This document shows, piece after piece, positions 16,764 through 27,217 of a stretch of 64,000 nucleotides of DNA; position 1 is the stretch's first letter, and every line of letters starts with the position of its first letter. Position numbers and translations under genes: made by a program. Source of the stretch: CADEED01 sp020442965 (GTDB lineage: Bacteria; Pseudomonadota; Gammaproteobacteria; Steroidobacterales; Steroidobacteraceae); assembly GCA_041395525.1 (NCBI GenBank), contig JAWLAH010000010.1, positions 27,949 through 91,948 on the forward strand. The letters run 5' to 3'. The notes beneath the pieces are model-generated. The model ran no database searches, was not told where the DNA came from, and saw nothing but the letters and a program-made list of their open reading frames with translations.

Positions 16764-19436
16764 ATGGCCATGCAGAATTTCCTGAACAAGCCCTACTCGC
16801 GCACCACGCTGGTCGTCTATGCGGCGGCATTGCTGGTCGTGCTGGGCACCTGGGTCGCATCGCGCTATCTCATCGTTCAGCGCTTCGAACGCATCGAGCA
16901 ACGCGACATGGCGCAAACACTCGCTGTGCTGCGCAAATCCTTGCTCGCCCAAAACACGGCCGTCGAAACCTTGTCGCGAGACTATGCGCGCTGGGACGAG
17001 ATGTATAACTACGTGACCGCGCTCGACCCAAAATTCGAAGGGGACAATTTCTCGCAGCAGGGACTCGACGAAGCGAACGTCGAACTCGTCTGGCTGCTGA
17101 ATCCACGCGGCGAAATCGTGTCGTCCTTTCAGAACGACACCGCTGCCGAGCGCTACGACCATCCGGTGCGCCCGGAGATGGCGAAGTTTCTGGCCAGCCT
17201 CAACCCCGCCATCAAGGCCATCGCGGACGCACAGGGCACGCTGCGTTTGCTGCAGATCGACGGCGCGCTGCACGTAGTCGCTGCGCACTCGATACTTCAC
17301 TCCGACCGTACCGGACCGCCCGCCGGCACGCTCGTCTTCACACGCGCGATCGGCGCCGCAGAAATGCGCGAGATCGCCACGGCCGCACAAACGCCGGCGA
17401 CACTGTTGCTGGCTGATGCCATTGCAAGCAATACCGTGCCGGACCTGCCGCCGCTGGCCGCTCGGCTGATCGCGGACTCGAACAGCCCGGCGTCTCTCAT
17501 GTTGGGCACGTCGCAACAGCGCATGGCCGGCGCCACGCGGCTGGTCGATATCGACGGGCGGCCAATCGCCGTGATGGCGACTCATCGAGATCGCGATGTC
17601 ATGCAGAGTGGCTTGCGCGGCGCTAACTACCTGGTCGCATTTGTTGCATTGCTGATTGCCCTCGCACTGTTCGCGTGGCACGTCTACAGTCGTCGCCTGC
17701 GCGCATCGAGCGCGGCAGCGCGAGTCAATCAGGCGCGCTATCGTGCTGTATTCGAACGCACGCCGACCGGCGTCTTGCTGTTCAATCACCAATCGCAGGT
17801 CATACTGGATGCGAACATCGGCGCGCAACGGATGTTGGGCGCACCGCTGCCGTTGCTGCAACAACATCGTGTGAGCTCACTTTTCGACGGCGAAATAGCG
17901 CTCGCTCCGACGCCCGCCGGAACGCAAGAACAGGATGGTTGCCTGACGGCGCAAATTGCGCGGGCCGACGGCGCGCCGATCGACGTGGAATTCGCGGTCG
18001 TGGAAATCGAACCGCTGGAAGACAATGTCCGAGCGATGATCATGCGCGACATCTCGCATCGCCGCGAAGCCGAACGGCGCGCCCAGGAGCATCGTCAGCT
18101 GCTGCAACACCAGGCGACGCACGACCAGCTGACCGGTCTGCCGAATCGCGCCTATCTGGAGGATCATCTGCCACGTCTCATCGACGAAGTCGGTCGGCGC
18201 GGCGGCTCGCTCGCCGTGTTCTACATCGATTGTGATCATTTCAAGAACATCAACGACACTCGCGGCCATCACGTCGGTGATGAATATCTGCGGTCGGTTG
18301 CGCGTCGCATTCGCAGCACGCTTGCGACGGATGACCTCGTGGTGCGTATGGGTGGGGACGAGTTCCTGGTCGTGACACGCCAGAACAGCAATGAGCCGGT
18401 CACGGACACGATTGCCGCTCGTCTCAGCACACGGCTCAAGGAACCGACGCAGCTTGGCAGCGCCACTTACTCGATGTCGGCCAGCATCGGCATCAGTACT
18501 TTCCCGCGCGATGCAAACAGCATGACAGACCTGCTGCGTGCGGCGGATATCGCCTTGTACGAAGCCAAGTCTCGCGGGCGTGACCGGCATCAGCACTTCG
18601 ATGCCGCGATGCACAAGCGCGTACACGCGCGCCTGTCGCTCGAGCAAGACCTGCGTATTGCCGTCGAACAGGACGCCATTGGAATTCATTTGCAGCCCTT
18701 GTTCGACATGCGCAGCGGTCGCATCGTGAGCTTCGAGGCACTGGCCCGCTGGCACCACCGCTTGCATGGGCCCGTACCGCCGTTGTCGTTCATACCGGTT
18801 GCCGAGGCGAGCGATCTGATCGTGCAACTTGGCGAAAACGTATTGCGCGCCGCGGCGCGACTGATCGCGCAGTGGCAAGAAGCGGGCCTCGATCCAGTGC
18901 CGATCGCCGCCAACGTCTCGGCCAAACAATTGCAAATGTCCGACTTGTCGGAGCGGATCCTGACGATTGCCGAAGACTTCAATGTGCCGCCGTCGTTGAT
19001 CGGCATCGAACTCACCGAGAGCGTCGCGATGCACGATTCTGCGCAGCATGTGGCGAAGCTGCACGCGCTGCGCGACCTGGGGATGCGGGTATCGGTCGAC
19101 GACTTCGGTACCGGCTACTCGAGTCTCTCCTACCTGCGCAACCTGCCCATCGATACCCTGAAAATCGATCGCTCGTTCGTGCGCGACATGAACATCGACA
19201 ACAATGACGCAGCAATCGTACGCGCGATCATCGGCATGGCACAGAGCCTCAATCTAACCACCGTCGCCGAGGGAATTGAATCGCGCGAGCAGGCATCGCA
19301 ATTGCTGTCGCTCGGCTGCTCCGTCGGTCAGGGCTACTACTTCGCCAAGCCGATGCCGGCGGAGAGCACGTTCGAATTATTGCGGCACATGCAGCTCGCG
19401 GACACGATGCCGAATCGCAGGCTCGCCGCTGGCTGA
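16764..19436 (+). CDS. CHASE4-PAS-GGDEF-EAL cyclic-di-GMP protein
   Basis: Membrane-bound cyclic-di-GMP signalling protein of 890 residues. A transmembrane helix (about 14-36) is followed by a periplasmic CHASE4-like sensor with YARWDEMYNYV, a second helix (about 286-308), a PAS domain (about 320-430), a GGDEF domain with intact RMGGDEF near residue 530, and an EAL domain with FEALARW near 658, NVSAKQL, ELTESV and DDFGTGYSSLSYL. Both catalytic motifs look intact, so either synthesis or hydrolysis is possible. The RxxD inhibitory site is absent: the matching position reads ATDD. The gene stands alone, so its signal and target are unknown. Confidence 0.93.
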   Translation: MAMQNFLNKPYSRTTLVVYAAALLVVLGTWVASRYLIVQRFERIEQRDMAQTLAVLRKSLLAQNTAVETLSRDYARWDEMYNYVTALDPKFEGDNFSQQGLDEANVELVWLLNPRGEIVSSFQNDTAAERYDHPVRPEMAKFLASLNPAIKAIADAQGTLRLLQIDGALHVVAAHSILHSDRTGPPAGTLVFTRAIGAAEMREIATAAQTPATLLLADAIASNTVPDLPPLAARLIADSNSPASLMLGTSQQRMAGATRLVDIDGRPIAVMATHRDRDVMQSGLRGANYLVAFVALLIALALFAWHVYSRRLRASSAAARVNQARYRAVFERTPTGVLLFNHQSQVILDANIGAQRMLGAPLPLLQQHRVSSLFDGEIALAPTPAGTQEQDGCLTAQIARADGAPIDVEFAVVEIEPLEDNVRAMIMRDISHRREAERRAQEHRQLLQHQATHDQLTGLPNRAYLEDHLPRLIDEVGRRGGSLAVFYIDCDHFKNINDTRGHHVGDEYLRSVARRIRSTLATDDLVVRMGGDEFLVVTRQNSNEPVTDTIAARLSTRLKEPTQLGSATYSMSASIGISTFPRDANSMTDLLRAADIALYEAKSRGRDRHQHFDAAMHKRVHARLSLEQDLRIAVEQDAIGIHLQPLFDMRSGRIVSFEALARWHHRLHGPVPPLSFIPVAEASDLIVQLGENVLRAAARLIAQWQEAGLDPVPIAANVSAKQLQMSDLSERILTIAEDFNVPPSLIGIELTESVAMHDSAQHVAKLHALRDLGMRVSVDDFGTGYSSLSYLRNLPIDTLKIDRSFVRDMNIDNNDAAIVRAIIGMAQSLNLTTVAEGIESREQASQLLSLGCSVGQGYYFAKPMPAESTFELLRHMQLADTMPNRRLAAG

Positions 19437-19462
19437 GTGCGTGTGACACGGCCCGCGGCACG

Positions 19463-19939
19463 TCACACGTAACGGACTTTGATCACCTCGTAACTGCGCG
19501 TACCGCCAGGCGCCGCCACATCCGCAACATCACCTTCGCTCTTGCCGATCAGCGCGCGCGCGATCGGTGACGTCACCGAGACGCGTCCCGCGCGTATATC
19601 GGCCTCATCCTCGCCCACGATCTGATAGGTGATCGGCTTACCGCTCTCCTCGTCTTCGAGGTCCACGGTGGCACCGAAGATCACCTTGCCATTGTTGGTC
19701 AGCGCGGCAGTGTCGATGATCTCAGCAGTCGAGAGCTTGGCTTCGATCTCACCGATGCGCCCCTCGATGAAGCCCTGCTGTTCGCGCGCAGCGTGATACT
19801 CGGCGTTCTCCGAGAGATCGCCATGGCTGCGCGCCTCAGCGATCGCCTTGATGACGTTGGGGCGCGCTTCGCCCTTCAATTTCTTGAGTTCAGCACGCAG
19901 CAGTTCGGCGCCCTTCAGCGTCATTGGATAGCGTTTCAT
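19463..19939 (-). CDS. greA: Transcription elongation factor GreA
   Basis: Rescues backtracked RNA polymerase by stimulating cleavage of the nascent transcript. The 158-residue product starts MKRYPMTLKGAELLRAELKK. It has the N-terminal coiled coil with acidic tip (DLSENAEYHAAREQQ) and the C-terminal domain with SVTSPIARALIGKSEGD. The start is ATG at 19937-19939, which overlaps the carB stop (ATGA), so greA is the last gene of a carA-carB-greA operon. Confidence 0.97.
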   Translation of the reverse strand: MKRYPMTLKGAELLRAELKKLKGEARPNVIKAIAEARSHGDLSENAEYHAAREQQGFIEGRIGEIEAKLSTAEIIDTAALTNNGKVIFGATVDLEDEESGKPITYQIVGEDEADIRAGRVSVTSPIARALIGKSEGDVADVAAPGGTRSYEVIKVRYV

Positions 19940-22900
19940 TGTCTGGCCTCGGCGTGCAGATCCTGCAATCGATTCACGGCTATATCCTGCAGATGATCGA
20001 GAGCTTCGCAAGTCGCGAGTGCCCCTGCAAGTGTCGTGAAATACGTCAGGCGCCGATGCACCGCTTCGCGCCGGATCGAGTTTGACTCGCGCACCGCCCG
20101 TTTTCCTTCAGTCGTGTTGACGATCAGTGCGATCTCATTGTTCTTGATCATATCGACGATGTGCGGACGCCCTTCACGCACCTTGTTGGCAACGCGGCAC
20201 GCGAGCCCGGCGCCAGTGATCACCTTCGCGGTTCCCGCGGTTGCGACGATGTCGAAGCCGCGTTCAATCAACTTGCGAGCGAGCACCACGGCACCGGGCT
20301 TGTCGCGTTCGCGAACGCTGATCAGAGCAACTCCCGAGCTCGGCAGTTCCATACCCGATGCGGCCTGCGCTTTGGCATAGGCCTCGCCGAACGTTCGACC
20401 GGTACCCATCACCTCGCCCGTGCTCTTCATCTCAGGTCCCAGCAAGGGATCGGCCTCGGGGAACTTGGCGAACGGAAATACCGCTTCCTTGACCGAATAA
20501 TACTGTGGCACCCATTCCTCGAGTGCACCCTGCGCGGCGAGCTTCTTCCCAGTCATGACGCGCGCACCGATCTTCGCCAGTTGCCGACCGGTGGCCTTGG
20601 AAACGAAGGGCACGGTGCGCGATGCGCGAGGATTCACTTCGAGCACGTAGATCGCGCCGTTCTGGATCGCGAACTGGATGTTCATCAATCCGATCACCGA
20701 CAACGCTTTCGCCAGCTTGCGGGTTTGTACGCGTATCTCGGTCTGGATTTCCTCCGGCAGGCTGTTAGGCGGTAGCGAACAGCCCGAATCGCCCGAATGC
20801 ACGCCGGCCTGCTCAACGTGCTCCATGATCCCGCCGATCAGTACATGCTCGCCGTCACACACTGCATCGACATCGACCTCGATCGCGACATCCAGAAAGC
20901 GATCGAGCAGCACCGGACTGTCGTTGGAGACCTTGACCGCGTCGGTCATATAGGCGCGCAAATCGTCCTCGTTGAAGACGATCTCCATCGCGCGCCCACC
21001 CAGGACGTACGACGGCCGGACGACCAGCGGATAGCCCACATCCCGGGCGAGTCGCACCGCTTGCTCTTCGTTGCGTGCTGTTGCGTTCGCCGGCTGCTTG
21101 AGGCCCAGATTCTGCACGAGTATCTGAAAGCGCTCGCGATCTTCGGCGACGTCGATCGAATCCGGCGACGTACCGATGATCGGCGCACCCGCAGCTTCGA
21201 GCGCGCGCCAACTTGAGCGGCGTCTGACCACCGTACTGCACGATCACGCCTTCCGGCTTCTCCGTCGCGACGATCGCAAGCACATCCTCGAGAGTGAGTG
21301 GTTCAAAATACAGTCGATCGGACGTGTCGTAGTCCGTCGAAACTGTTTCGGGATTGCAATTGACCATGATGGTCTCGAAACCATCCTCGCGCAGAGCGAG
21401 GGCTGCATGGACGCAGCAGTAGTCAAACTCGATCCCCTGACCGATCCGATTCGGCCCGCCTCCCAGAATCATGATCTTGCGCGCCTTGGTTGGCTGCGAC
21501 TCGCATTCTTCTTCGTAGGTCGAATAGAGATACGCCGTCGATGTCGCGAATTCGGCCGCGCAGGTATCCACACGCTTGAATACCGGCTGGACGCGGAGCT
21601 TTGCGCGCTGCTCGCGTATGGCCAGCTCCGATTGTTTGGTCAAGAGGGCCAGTCGGCGATCGGAAAACCCCTTGCGCTTGAGCGTTCGCAAGCGTGCTGC
21701 ATCGAGCGCCGCCGCACCGCCGCTCTTCACCTGTGTCTCCGTCTCTATCAAATCCTGGATCTGAGCGAGGAACCAATCGTCGATGTAACAGAGCTCCTTG
21801 ATCCGCTCCTGGGACCAGCCCGCTCGAAACGCATCAGCCACATAGAGCAGTCGGTCTGGGCCCGGCGCACGCAGCTCATGCGCGAGCTTTTCCTGAGTCT
21901 CTTCGTCGAGGGGCAATGCGAGCTGTTCGTCGAATCCGTCGAGTCCGGTCTCGAGACTGCGCAGCGCCTTGTGCAGCGATTCCTGAAAAGTGCGCCCGAT
22001 CGCCATCGCCTCGCCGACCGACTTCATCTGCGTTGTCAGGCGTGAATTCGCGGCTGGAAATTTCTCGAACGTAAAGCGCGGAATCTTGGTAACGACATAG
22101 TCGATCGACGGTTCGAACGATGCGGGCGTGACGGCCCCGGTGATGTCATTGCGCAACTCGTCGAGTGTGTAGCCGACCGCAAGCTTCGCAGCGATCTTGG
22201 CGATCGGAAATCCGGTCGCCTTGGATGCGAGCGCCGAGGAACGCGACACGCGCGGGTTCATCTCGATCACCAGCAACCGGCCGTCGGCGGGATTGACGGC
22301 GAACTGTACGTTCGAGCCACCCGTCTCGACGCCGATGCGCCGCAGAATGGCGATCGACGCATTGCGCATGCGTTGGTATTCCTTGTCCGTCAGCGTCTGC
22401 GCCGGCGCGACGGTGATGGAATCGCCGGTATGCACACCCATCGGGTCCAGATTCTCGATCGCACAGACGATGATGCAATTGTCGTTGCGATCGCGCACGA
22501 CCTCCATCTCGAACTCTTTCCAACCAATCACCGATTCCTCGATCAGCACTTCGTTGGTCGGAGAAATTTCCAGACCACGTGTCACGATCGATTCGAATTC
22601 TTCGCGGTTGTAAGCAATGCCACCGCCGGAGCCGCCCAGCGTGAACGACGGCCTGACGACACATGGAAACCCGACCATTGCCTGAATCTCGAAGGCATCC
22701 TCGAGTGTGTGCGCAATCTCGGCGCGCGCGCATTCCAGACCGATCTCGCGCATCGCGTTGCGGAACAGCCCACGATCCTCGGCGGTATCGATCGCCTCCC
22801 GCGACGCCGCGATCATCTCGACGTCGTACTTCTCCAGTACACCCTCGCGTACCAGGTCGAGCGCTGTATTGAGCGCTGTCTGGCCGCCCATCGTCGGCAG

Positions 22901-23158
22901 GAGCGCGTCGGGTCGTTCCTTCTCGATAATCCGCGCCAACGTGCGCCAGTTGATCGGCTCGATGTAGGTCGCGTCCGCCATCTCCGGATCGGTCATGATC
23001 GTCGCCGGGTTGGAGTTCACGAGGATGACCCGGTAGCCCTCCTCACGCAGCGCCTTGCAGGCCTGCGCACCCGAGTAATCGAACTCGCACGCCTGGCCAA
23101 TGATGATCGGGCCAGCGCCGATGATCAGGATGCTCTCGATATCCGTGCGTTTTGGCAT
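19936..23158 (-). CDS. carB: Carbamoyl-phosphate synthase large chain, with a frameshift
   Basis: Makes carbamoyl phosphate for arginine and pyrimidine synthesis from ammonia supplied by CarA, bicarbonate and ATP. It starts MPKRTDIESILIIGAGP at ATG 23156-23158, one base after carA. Both ATP-grasp halves and the C-terminal allosteric domain are recognisable. The frame breaks in YGGQTPLKLAR/ALEAAGAP: the GC run at 21201-21208 is two bases too short, and adding two restores about 1074 codons, close to the 1073-residue E. coli protein. Everything else is intact, so a sequencing or assembly indel is more likely than a natural pseudogene. Confidence 0.93.
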
Positions 23159-23159
23159 G

Positions 23160-24347
23160 TCAGACCCGCCCGGCGCTGCTGCGCCGGTCGCCTGGACTGT
23201 TGCGCCGCAGACGACTTTGCAAGCGTTGCAGCATGAGTTCCATGAATCGATCGAACAACACGCCGATATCGTGCGGTCCCGGGCTCGCCTCCGGATGCCC
23301 CTGAAACGCGAAGACGGGTTTATCGGCGAACTGAATGCCCTGCAGCGAACCATCGAACAACGAACGATGCGTGGCACGAACGGTCGATGGCAGGCTCGCT
23401 TCGTCCAGCGCGAAGCCATGGTTCTGGCTGGTGATGAATACGCGGCCACTGTCGAGATCCTGCACGGGATGATTAGCGCCATGATGGCCGAATTTCATCT
23501 TGACGCTCCTGGCACCGACCGCCAAGCCTAACAACTGGTGTCCGAGGCATATACCAAAGATCGGCAGATCGGTCGCAAGCAACTCACGGATTGCATCGAT
23601 CGCATAGGTACACGGCCCGGGGTCACCGGGGCCGTTGGAGAGAAACACACCGTCCGGATCGAGTGCGAGCAGCTCGGCCGCGGGGGTCTCGGCCGGCAAC
23701 ACCGTGATGCGACAGCCGCGGTCGGCCAGCATGCGCAGGATGTTGCGCTTGATGCCAAAGTCATAGGCGACGACGTGCATCCGCTGATGGGCGCGGATGA
23801 GCGGCCGATCGTCGCTCTGCCAGAGAGTGCCGTCATTCCATTGATAGCGCCGCTTGCAAGTGACGACCTTGGCGAGGTCCATGCCCATCAGGCCGGGAAA
23901 TTTCTTGGCGGCACGAACTGCGGCGGCGTCGTCCATTTTCGCGCCGGCCATGATGCATCCGGCCTGGGCGCCCTTCTCACGCAGCAAGCGTGTCAGGCGA
24001 CGCGTATCGATATCGGCGATCGCGACCGTCTTGTGCCTGACGAGAAATTCGGGCAACGGCTCGTTCATGCGCCAGTTGCTGGCGAGATATGGCAGGTCGC
24101 GAATGATGAGACCCGCGGCGAATACCTGCGGCGCTTCCATATCCTCCGGCGTGGTGCCGGTGTTGCCGATGTGCGGATAGGTCAGCGTGACGAGCTGACG
24201 AGCGTACGACGGGTCGGTGAGGATCTCCTGATAGCCCGTCATGGCCGTATTGAAAACGACTTCGCCGGTCGTGTTGCCTTTGGCCCCGATGGAGCGGCCG
24301 CGGAAAATCGAACCATCCGCGAGCGCAAGAACTGCAGCTGCCGTCAC
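23160..24347 (-). CDS. carA: Carbamoyl-phosphate synthase small chain
   Basis: Glutaminase subunit that releases ammonia from glutamine and passes it to CarB. The 395-residue product has the N-terminal CPSase small-chain domain and a class I glutamine amidotransferase domain with the nucleophile in GICLGHQLLGLA (near residue 266) and the His/Glu of GHPEASPGPHD. It begins the carA-carB-greA operon after a 359-base structured leader. Confidence 0.98.
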   Translation of the reverse strand: MTAAAVLALADGSIFRGRSIGAKGNTTGEVVFNTAMTGYQEILTDPSYARQLVTLTYPHIGNTGTTPEDMEAPQVFAAGLIIRDLPYLASNWRMNEPLPEFLVRHKTVAIADIDTRRLTRLLREKGAQAGCIMAGAKMDDAAAVRAAKKFPGLMGMDLAKVVTCKRRYQWNDGTLWQSDDRPLIRAHQRMHVVAYDFGIKRNILRMLADRGCRITVLPAETPAAELLALDPDGVFLSNGPGDPGPCTYAIDAIRELLATDLPIFGICLGHQLLGLAVGARSVKMKFGHHGANHPVQDLDSGRVFITSQNHGFALDEASLPSTVRATHRSLFDGSLQGIQFADKPVFAFQGHPEASPGPHDIGVLFDRFMELMLQRLQSRLRRNSPGDRRSSAGRV

Positions 24348-24540
24348 TCCTAACTCCCCCGCCGGATCGCTAACGACCCGCGCGTTGCAAAAAAAACCAA
24401 CCGACGGTCACCTGAGTCGCCGGCGGCGCGCAGGTATGCGCGCAGCGCGCGCGTCGACATCGCACGATACCGTTCAGAGTATCGAGCTGCAGCCTTGAAA
24501 GGCTGTCGGGTGACCTTGCGCGGGAGTTACATGGACAAAG

Positions 24541-24569
24541 CGGGAGGAGTTCTCGCGAACATCCTCCCG
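24541..24569. promoter_or_regulatory. Strong hairpin in the carA leader
   Basis: CGGGAGGA and GTTC pair with GAAC and TCCTCCCG around the loop TCGC, with a single A bulge: twelve base pairs in 29 bases. There is no T-run on either side, so it is not a standard intrinsic terminator. An attenuator, operator or mRNA-processing site is possible. Confidence 0.45.
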
Positions 24570-24600
24570 CCCTGTTTTGGACTAACCCGTTTCGGATTAG

Positions 24601-24620
24601 GCGGTAATATTACGAACCGC
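24601..24620. promoter_or_regulatory. AT-core palindrome in the carA leader
   Basis: GTAATATTAC (24604-24613) is a perfect ten-base palindrome, and GCGGT/ACCGC flank it as a second inverted repeat. It stands out in this high-GC sequence and could be an operator for a dimeric repressor or a promoter element for carA. Confidence 0.35.
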
Positions 24621-24706
24621 GGGAGGGGGGTGTCCATGCGAAAACCGAGGCTCCTTTTTGAAACAATCACGACTTTCGGATGCTTCTTGCCATGCGCGAT
24701 ATGTCA

Positions 24707-25546
24707 TTAAGTACCAGATCGCCCGAATGGCTGCTCCTGCGCTTCAATAACGTCGCCCATGCTATACCGTCCAGGTCCACGGCCAGCCAACCACGCTGCT
24801 GCCCGCAGGCCCCCACGCGCGAAGATGCCGCGATCGGTCGCCTCATGCTTTAGTGTGACCAGCTCGCCAAGTCCCGCAAAATAGACCGTGTGCGTGCCGA
24901 CAATGCTCCCCGCGCGCACGGAAACCAGCCCAATCTCACCAGGTTCGCGGCGTTTTTCCCCGGTGCGATCAGTCACCTTGACGTCGGCCAGCTCCACGCC
25001 ACGCCCGGCCGCCGCAGCCTCCGCAAGCGCGAGCGCTGTCCCGGAGGGCGCATCACGTTTGTGCTTGTGATGCGCCTCGACGATTTCAATGTCGAACGTT
25101 TCGGGTAAAGACTGAGCGGCTTGCCGCACGAGCGCGCTCAGCACGGCCACGCCGACGCTGGTATTCGGCGCCACGAGTACGGCAACCGTTCGTGCCACGG
25201 CACGTAATTGCCACTCGGCGTCCGCCGACAGGCCAGTCGTGCAAACCACGAGCGGTACCTGCGCTGTCGCGCACGCCGCAGCATTTCTCGCCACCTGGTC
25301 CGCGCGCGTCACATCGATGGCGACCGTCGCGTCGTGTAGCCCTGCCGCGAGATCAGCGCTGCACCGAACGCCGATCGGCGCACCGCCCGCTTGTTCACCG
25401 GCATCTTGCCCCGCCACCGCGCTCCCTGGCGATACTATCGCCGCGACGATCGCGACGTTGGTGTCGTCGCGCGCATTCGCAATGATACTGCGCCCCATCC
25501 GACCCGACGCACCGATCAACGCGATTCTGACTGGCTTGCTAACCAT
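24707..25546 (-). CDS. dapB: 4-hydroxy-tetrahydrodipicolinate reductase
   Basis: Lysine and meso-diaminopimelate pathway enzyme. The dinucleotide-binding motif ALIGASGRMGRSI is at the N-terminus. The catalytic region EIVEAHHKHKRDAPSGTAL carries the conserved histidines and lysine, and the C-terminus has FARGGLRAAAWL. 279 residues, the usual length. It is adjacent to carA as in many Gammaproteobacteria, but separated by a long structured leader. Confidence 0.97.
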   Translation of the reverse strand: MVSKPVRIALIGASGRMGRSIIANARDDTNVAIVAAIVSPGSAVAGQDAGEQAGGAPIGVRCSADLAAGLHDATVAIDVTRADQVARNAAACATAQVPLVVCTTGLSADAEWQLRAVARTVAVLVAPNTSVGVAVLSALVRQAAQSLPETFDIEIVEAHHKHKRDAPSGTALALAEAAAAGRGVELADVKVTDRTGEKRREPGEIGLVSVRAGSIVGTHTVYFAGLGELVTLKHEATDRGIFARGGLRAAAWLAGRGPGRYSMGDVIEAQEQPFGRSGT

Positions 25547-25561
25547 AGCGACAGTGTAACG

Positions 25562-27116
25562 CTAGCAGCCGCTTGCGGTCGGGTCGACCTGTTGTGCTAA
25601 CCACGCTTCGAGCAGCGGCGACGCTTGCGGACCAAGATGCAGCCCTAGCTTGCTCCGACGCCAGAGAATATCGTCGGCGCTGCGAGCGAACTCCACCCGG
25701 ACGAGATAGCGAATCTCGCGCTCAAAGAGACCCGGTAAGACTTCGGCACCGAGTTCCTCGAGCGATTGCGCCGCTCCTAACAATCTGAGTACGCGCGTGC
25801 CGTACGCGCGGGTGTAACGCTGACGCAGCGCGGCGGGCAACCACGGCTTTTCCTGCTCGATCGAACGCAGGAACGATTCATAGTCCGCTCGCGGCATGTC
25901 GCCACCGGGGAGTGGAGCGCTACTGGTCCAAGGCCGTGTAGTGTCGGTGGCCCGATCACCGACCTGCAATTCCTGCTGTAGCATGCTGACGGCCTCCTCG
26001 GCGAGGCGCCGATAGGTCGTGATCTTGCCGCTGAAAACCGACAACAGCGGCGCTGTGTCGGTCTCGAGCAGCAACGAGTAGTCACGCGTCACTTTGGACG
26101 GATCGGTCGTGTCGTTCGCGAGCAGCGGCCGCAGTCCCGAGTAATGTGAGACAACGTCGGTCGGTTTGATCGGCCGGGTGAAGTAGCGGTTGGCGAGTTC
26201 ACACAGATAGGCGATCTCATCGGTTGAAATTGCCGCGAACACCGGCTCGGCACCCACGTCCACCTCCGTAGTGCCAATCAGGGTAAATTCCCGCTGATAG
26301 GGGATCGCGAAAACGATGCGCCGATCGGTCGTCTGGAAAATGTAGGCGTAGTCGTGGTCGAACAGGCGCGGCACAATGATGTGGCTGCCGCGCACCAATC
26401 GCATACGTGGCGCATTCTTCTGGCCGACGATTTCGCGCAGAAACTGTTCGGCCCACGGGCCTGTGGCATTGACGAGCGCGCGCGCCGCGATACTCGACGC
26501 AACGCCACCCGGCGCGACGAGTTCCGCACGCCAGCCAGTTCCATCGCGACGTACCGCGGCGCAGTGCGTGCGGCCACTGACAAAAGCTCCGCGCTCGGCG
26601 GCATCCACCGCGTTCAGCACGACGAGTCGTGCATCATCGACCCAAGCATCCGCGTATTCGAACGCCAGGCGATACTTGCTATCGAGCGGTCTGCCGGCCG
26701 GATGCTGCGTGAGCCGAACCAGACGCGATGCCGGCAACGAATCGCGCGACGCGAGATGATCGTAGAGAAACAAACCCAGCCGTATGAACCAGGCGGGGTG
26801 CAAGTGCCGATCGTGAGTGCGCAAGTGAAACGCATCGGCTGAATACGCGGCGCCGCGCGCGCAACAATACACGACGCTCCTGCAGCGATTTGCGCACCAT
26901 TGCGAAACGAAACTGCTCGAGATAGCGCAAGCCGCCGTGTATCAGCTTGGTGCTGGCCGACGACGTGTGCGCCGCGAGATCATCCTGCTCGACCAATGCA
27001 ACCTTCAGACCGCGTCCTGCCGCATCGCGTGCGATGCCGGCGCCGTTGATGCCACCCCCCACCACCAACAGATCGACGGTCGACGGTACGGAAGTGCGGC
27101 GGCTGGACACGGGCAT
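25562..27116 (-). CDS. glpD: Aerobic glycerol-3-phosphate dehydrogenase, with frameshifts
   Basis: FAD-dependent membrane-associated enzyme oxidising glycerol 3-phosphate to dihydroxyacetone phosphate with quinone. The FAD motif VVGGGINGAGIARDAAGRG and SSASTKLIHGGLRYLEQ are intact near the start (ATG 27114-27116 chosen; longer readings are possible). The frame is lost after KSLQERRVLLRA. A GC run (about 26851-26866) is off by two bases or one, and a second single-base change at the TTT near 26830 restores HDRHLHPAWFIRLGLF. With both corrected, length is about 517 residues, near the 501 of E. coli. Confidence 0.88.
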
Positions 27117-27217
27117 CCGCCGCACTTTACCGGACGCATGGAAGACGCGCGCGCCGAAAGTCGCTTGCAGCTGATCGTCAGGTTTACCTGCCACCCTGAG
27201 CATCGCATCATGTAAGG

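Larger units (their letters stand above)
24348..24706. other. Leader region between dapB and carA
   Basis: No gene is supported in these 359 bases. As dapB and carA both read to the left, the region must contain the carA promoter or leader and possibly the dapB terminator. It holds two clear inverted repeats (24541-24569 and 24601-24620, listed separately) and an A-rich run at 24390-24397. A 71-codon plus-strand reading frame crosses it but shows no recognisable family. Confidence 0.5.

Noticed and set aside
16164..17867. Long minus-strand reading frame of over 500 codons opposite the GGDEF-EAL gene
   Set aside because: It mirrors the codon pattern of the plus-strand gene, has no family similarity or ribosome-binding site, and the plus-strand gene has full domain support.
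19936..23158. Natural two-gene carB (split large subunit)
   Set aside because: The break is inside a conserved motif at a repeat run, with no start codon or ribosome-binding site for a second gene, unlike the true split forms.
24495..24710. 71-codon plus-strand gene in the carA leader
   Set aside because: No family, no clear ribosome-binding site, and it crosses two inverted repeats better explained as regulatory DNA.
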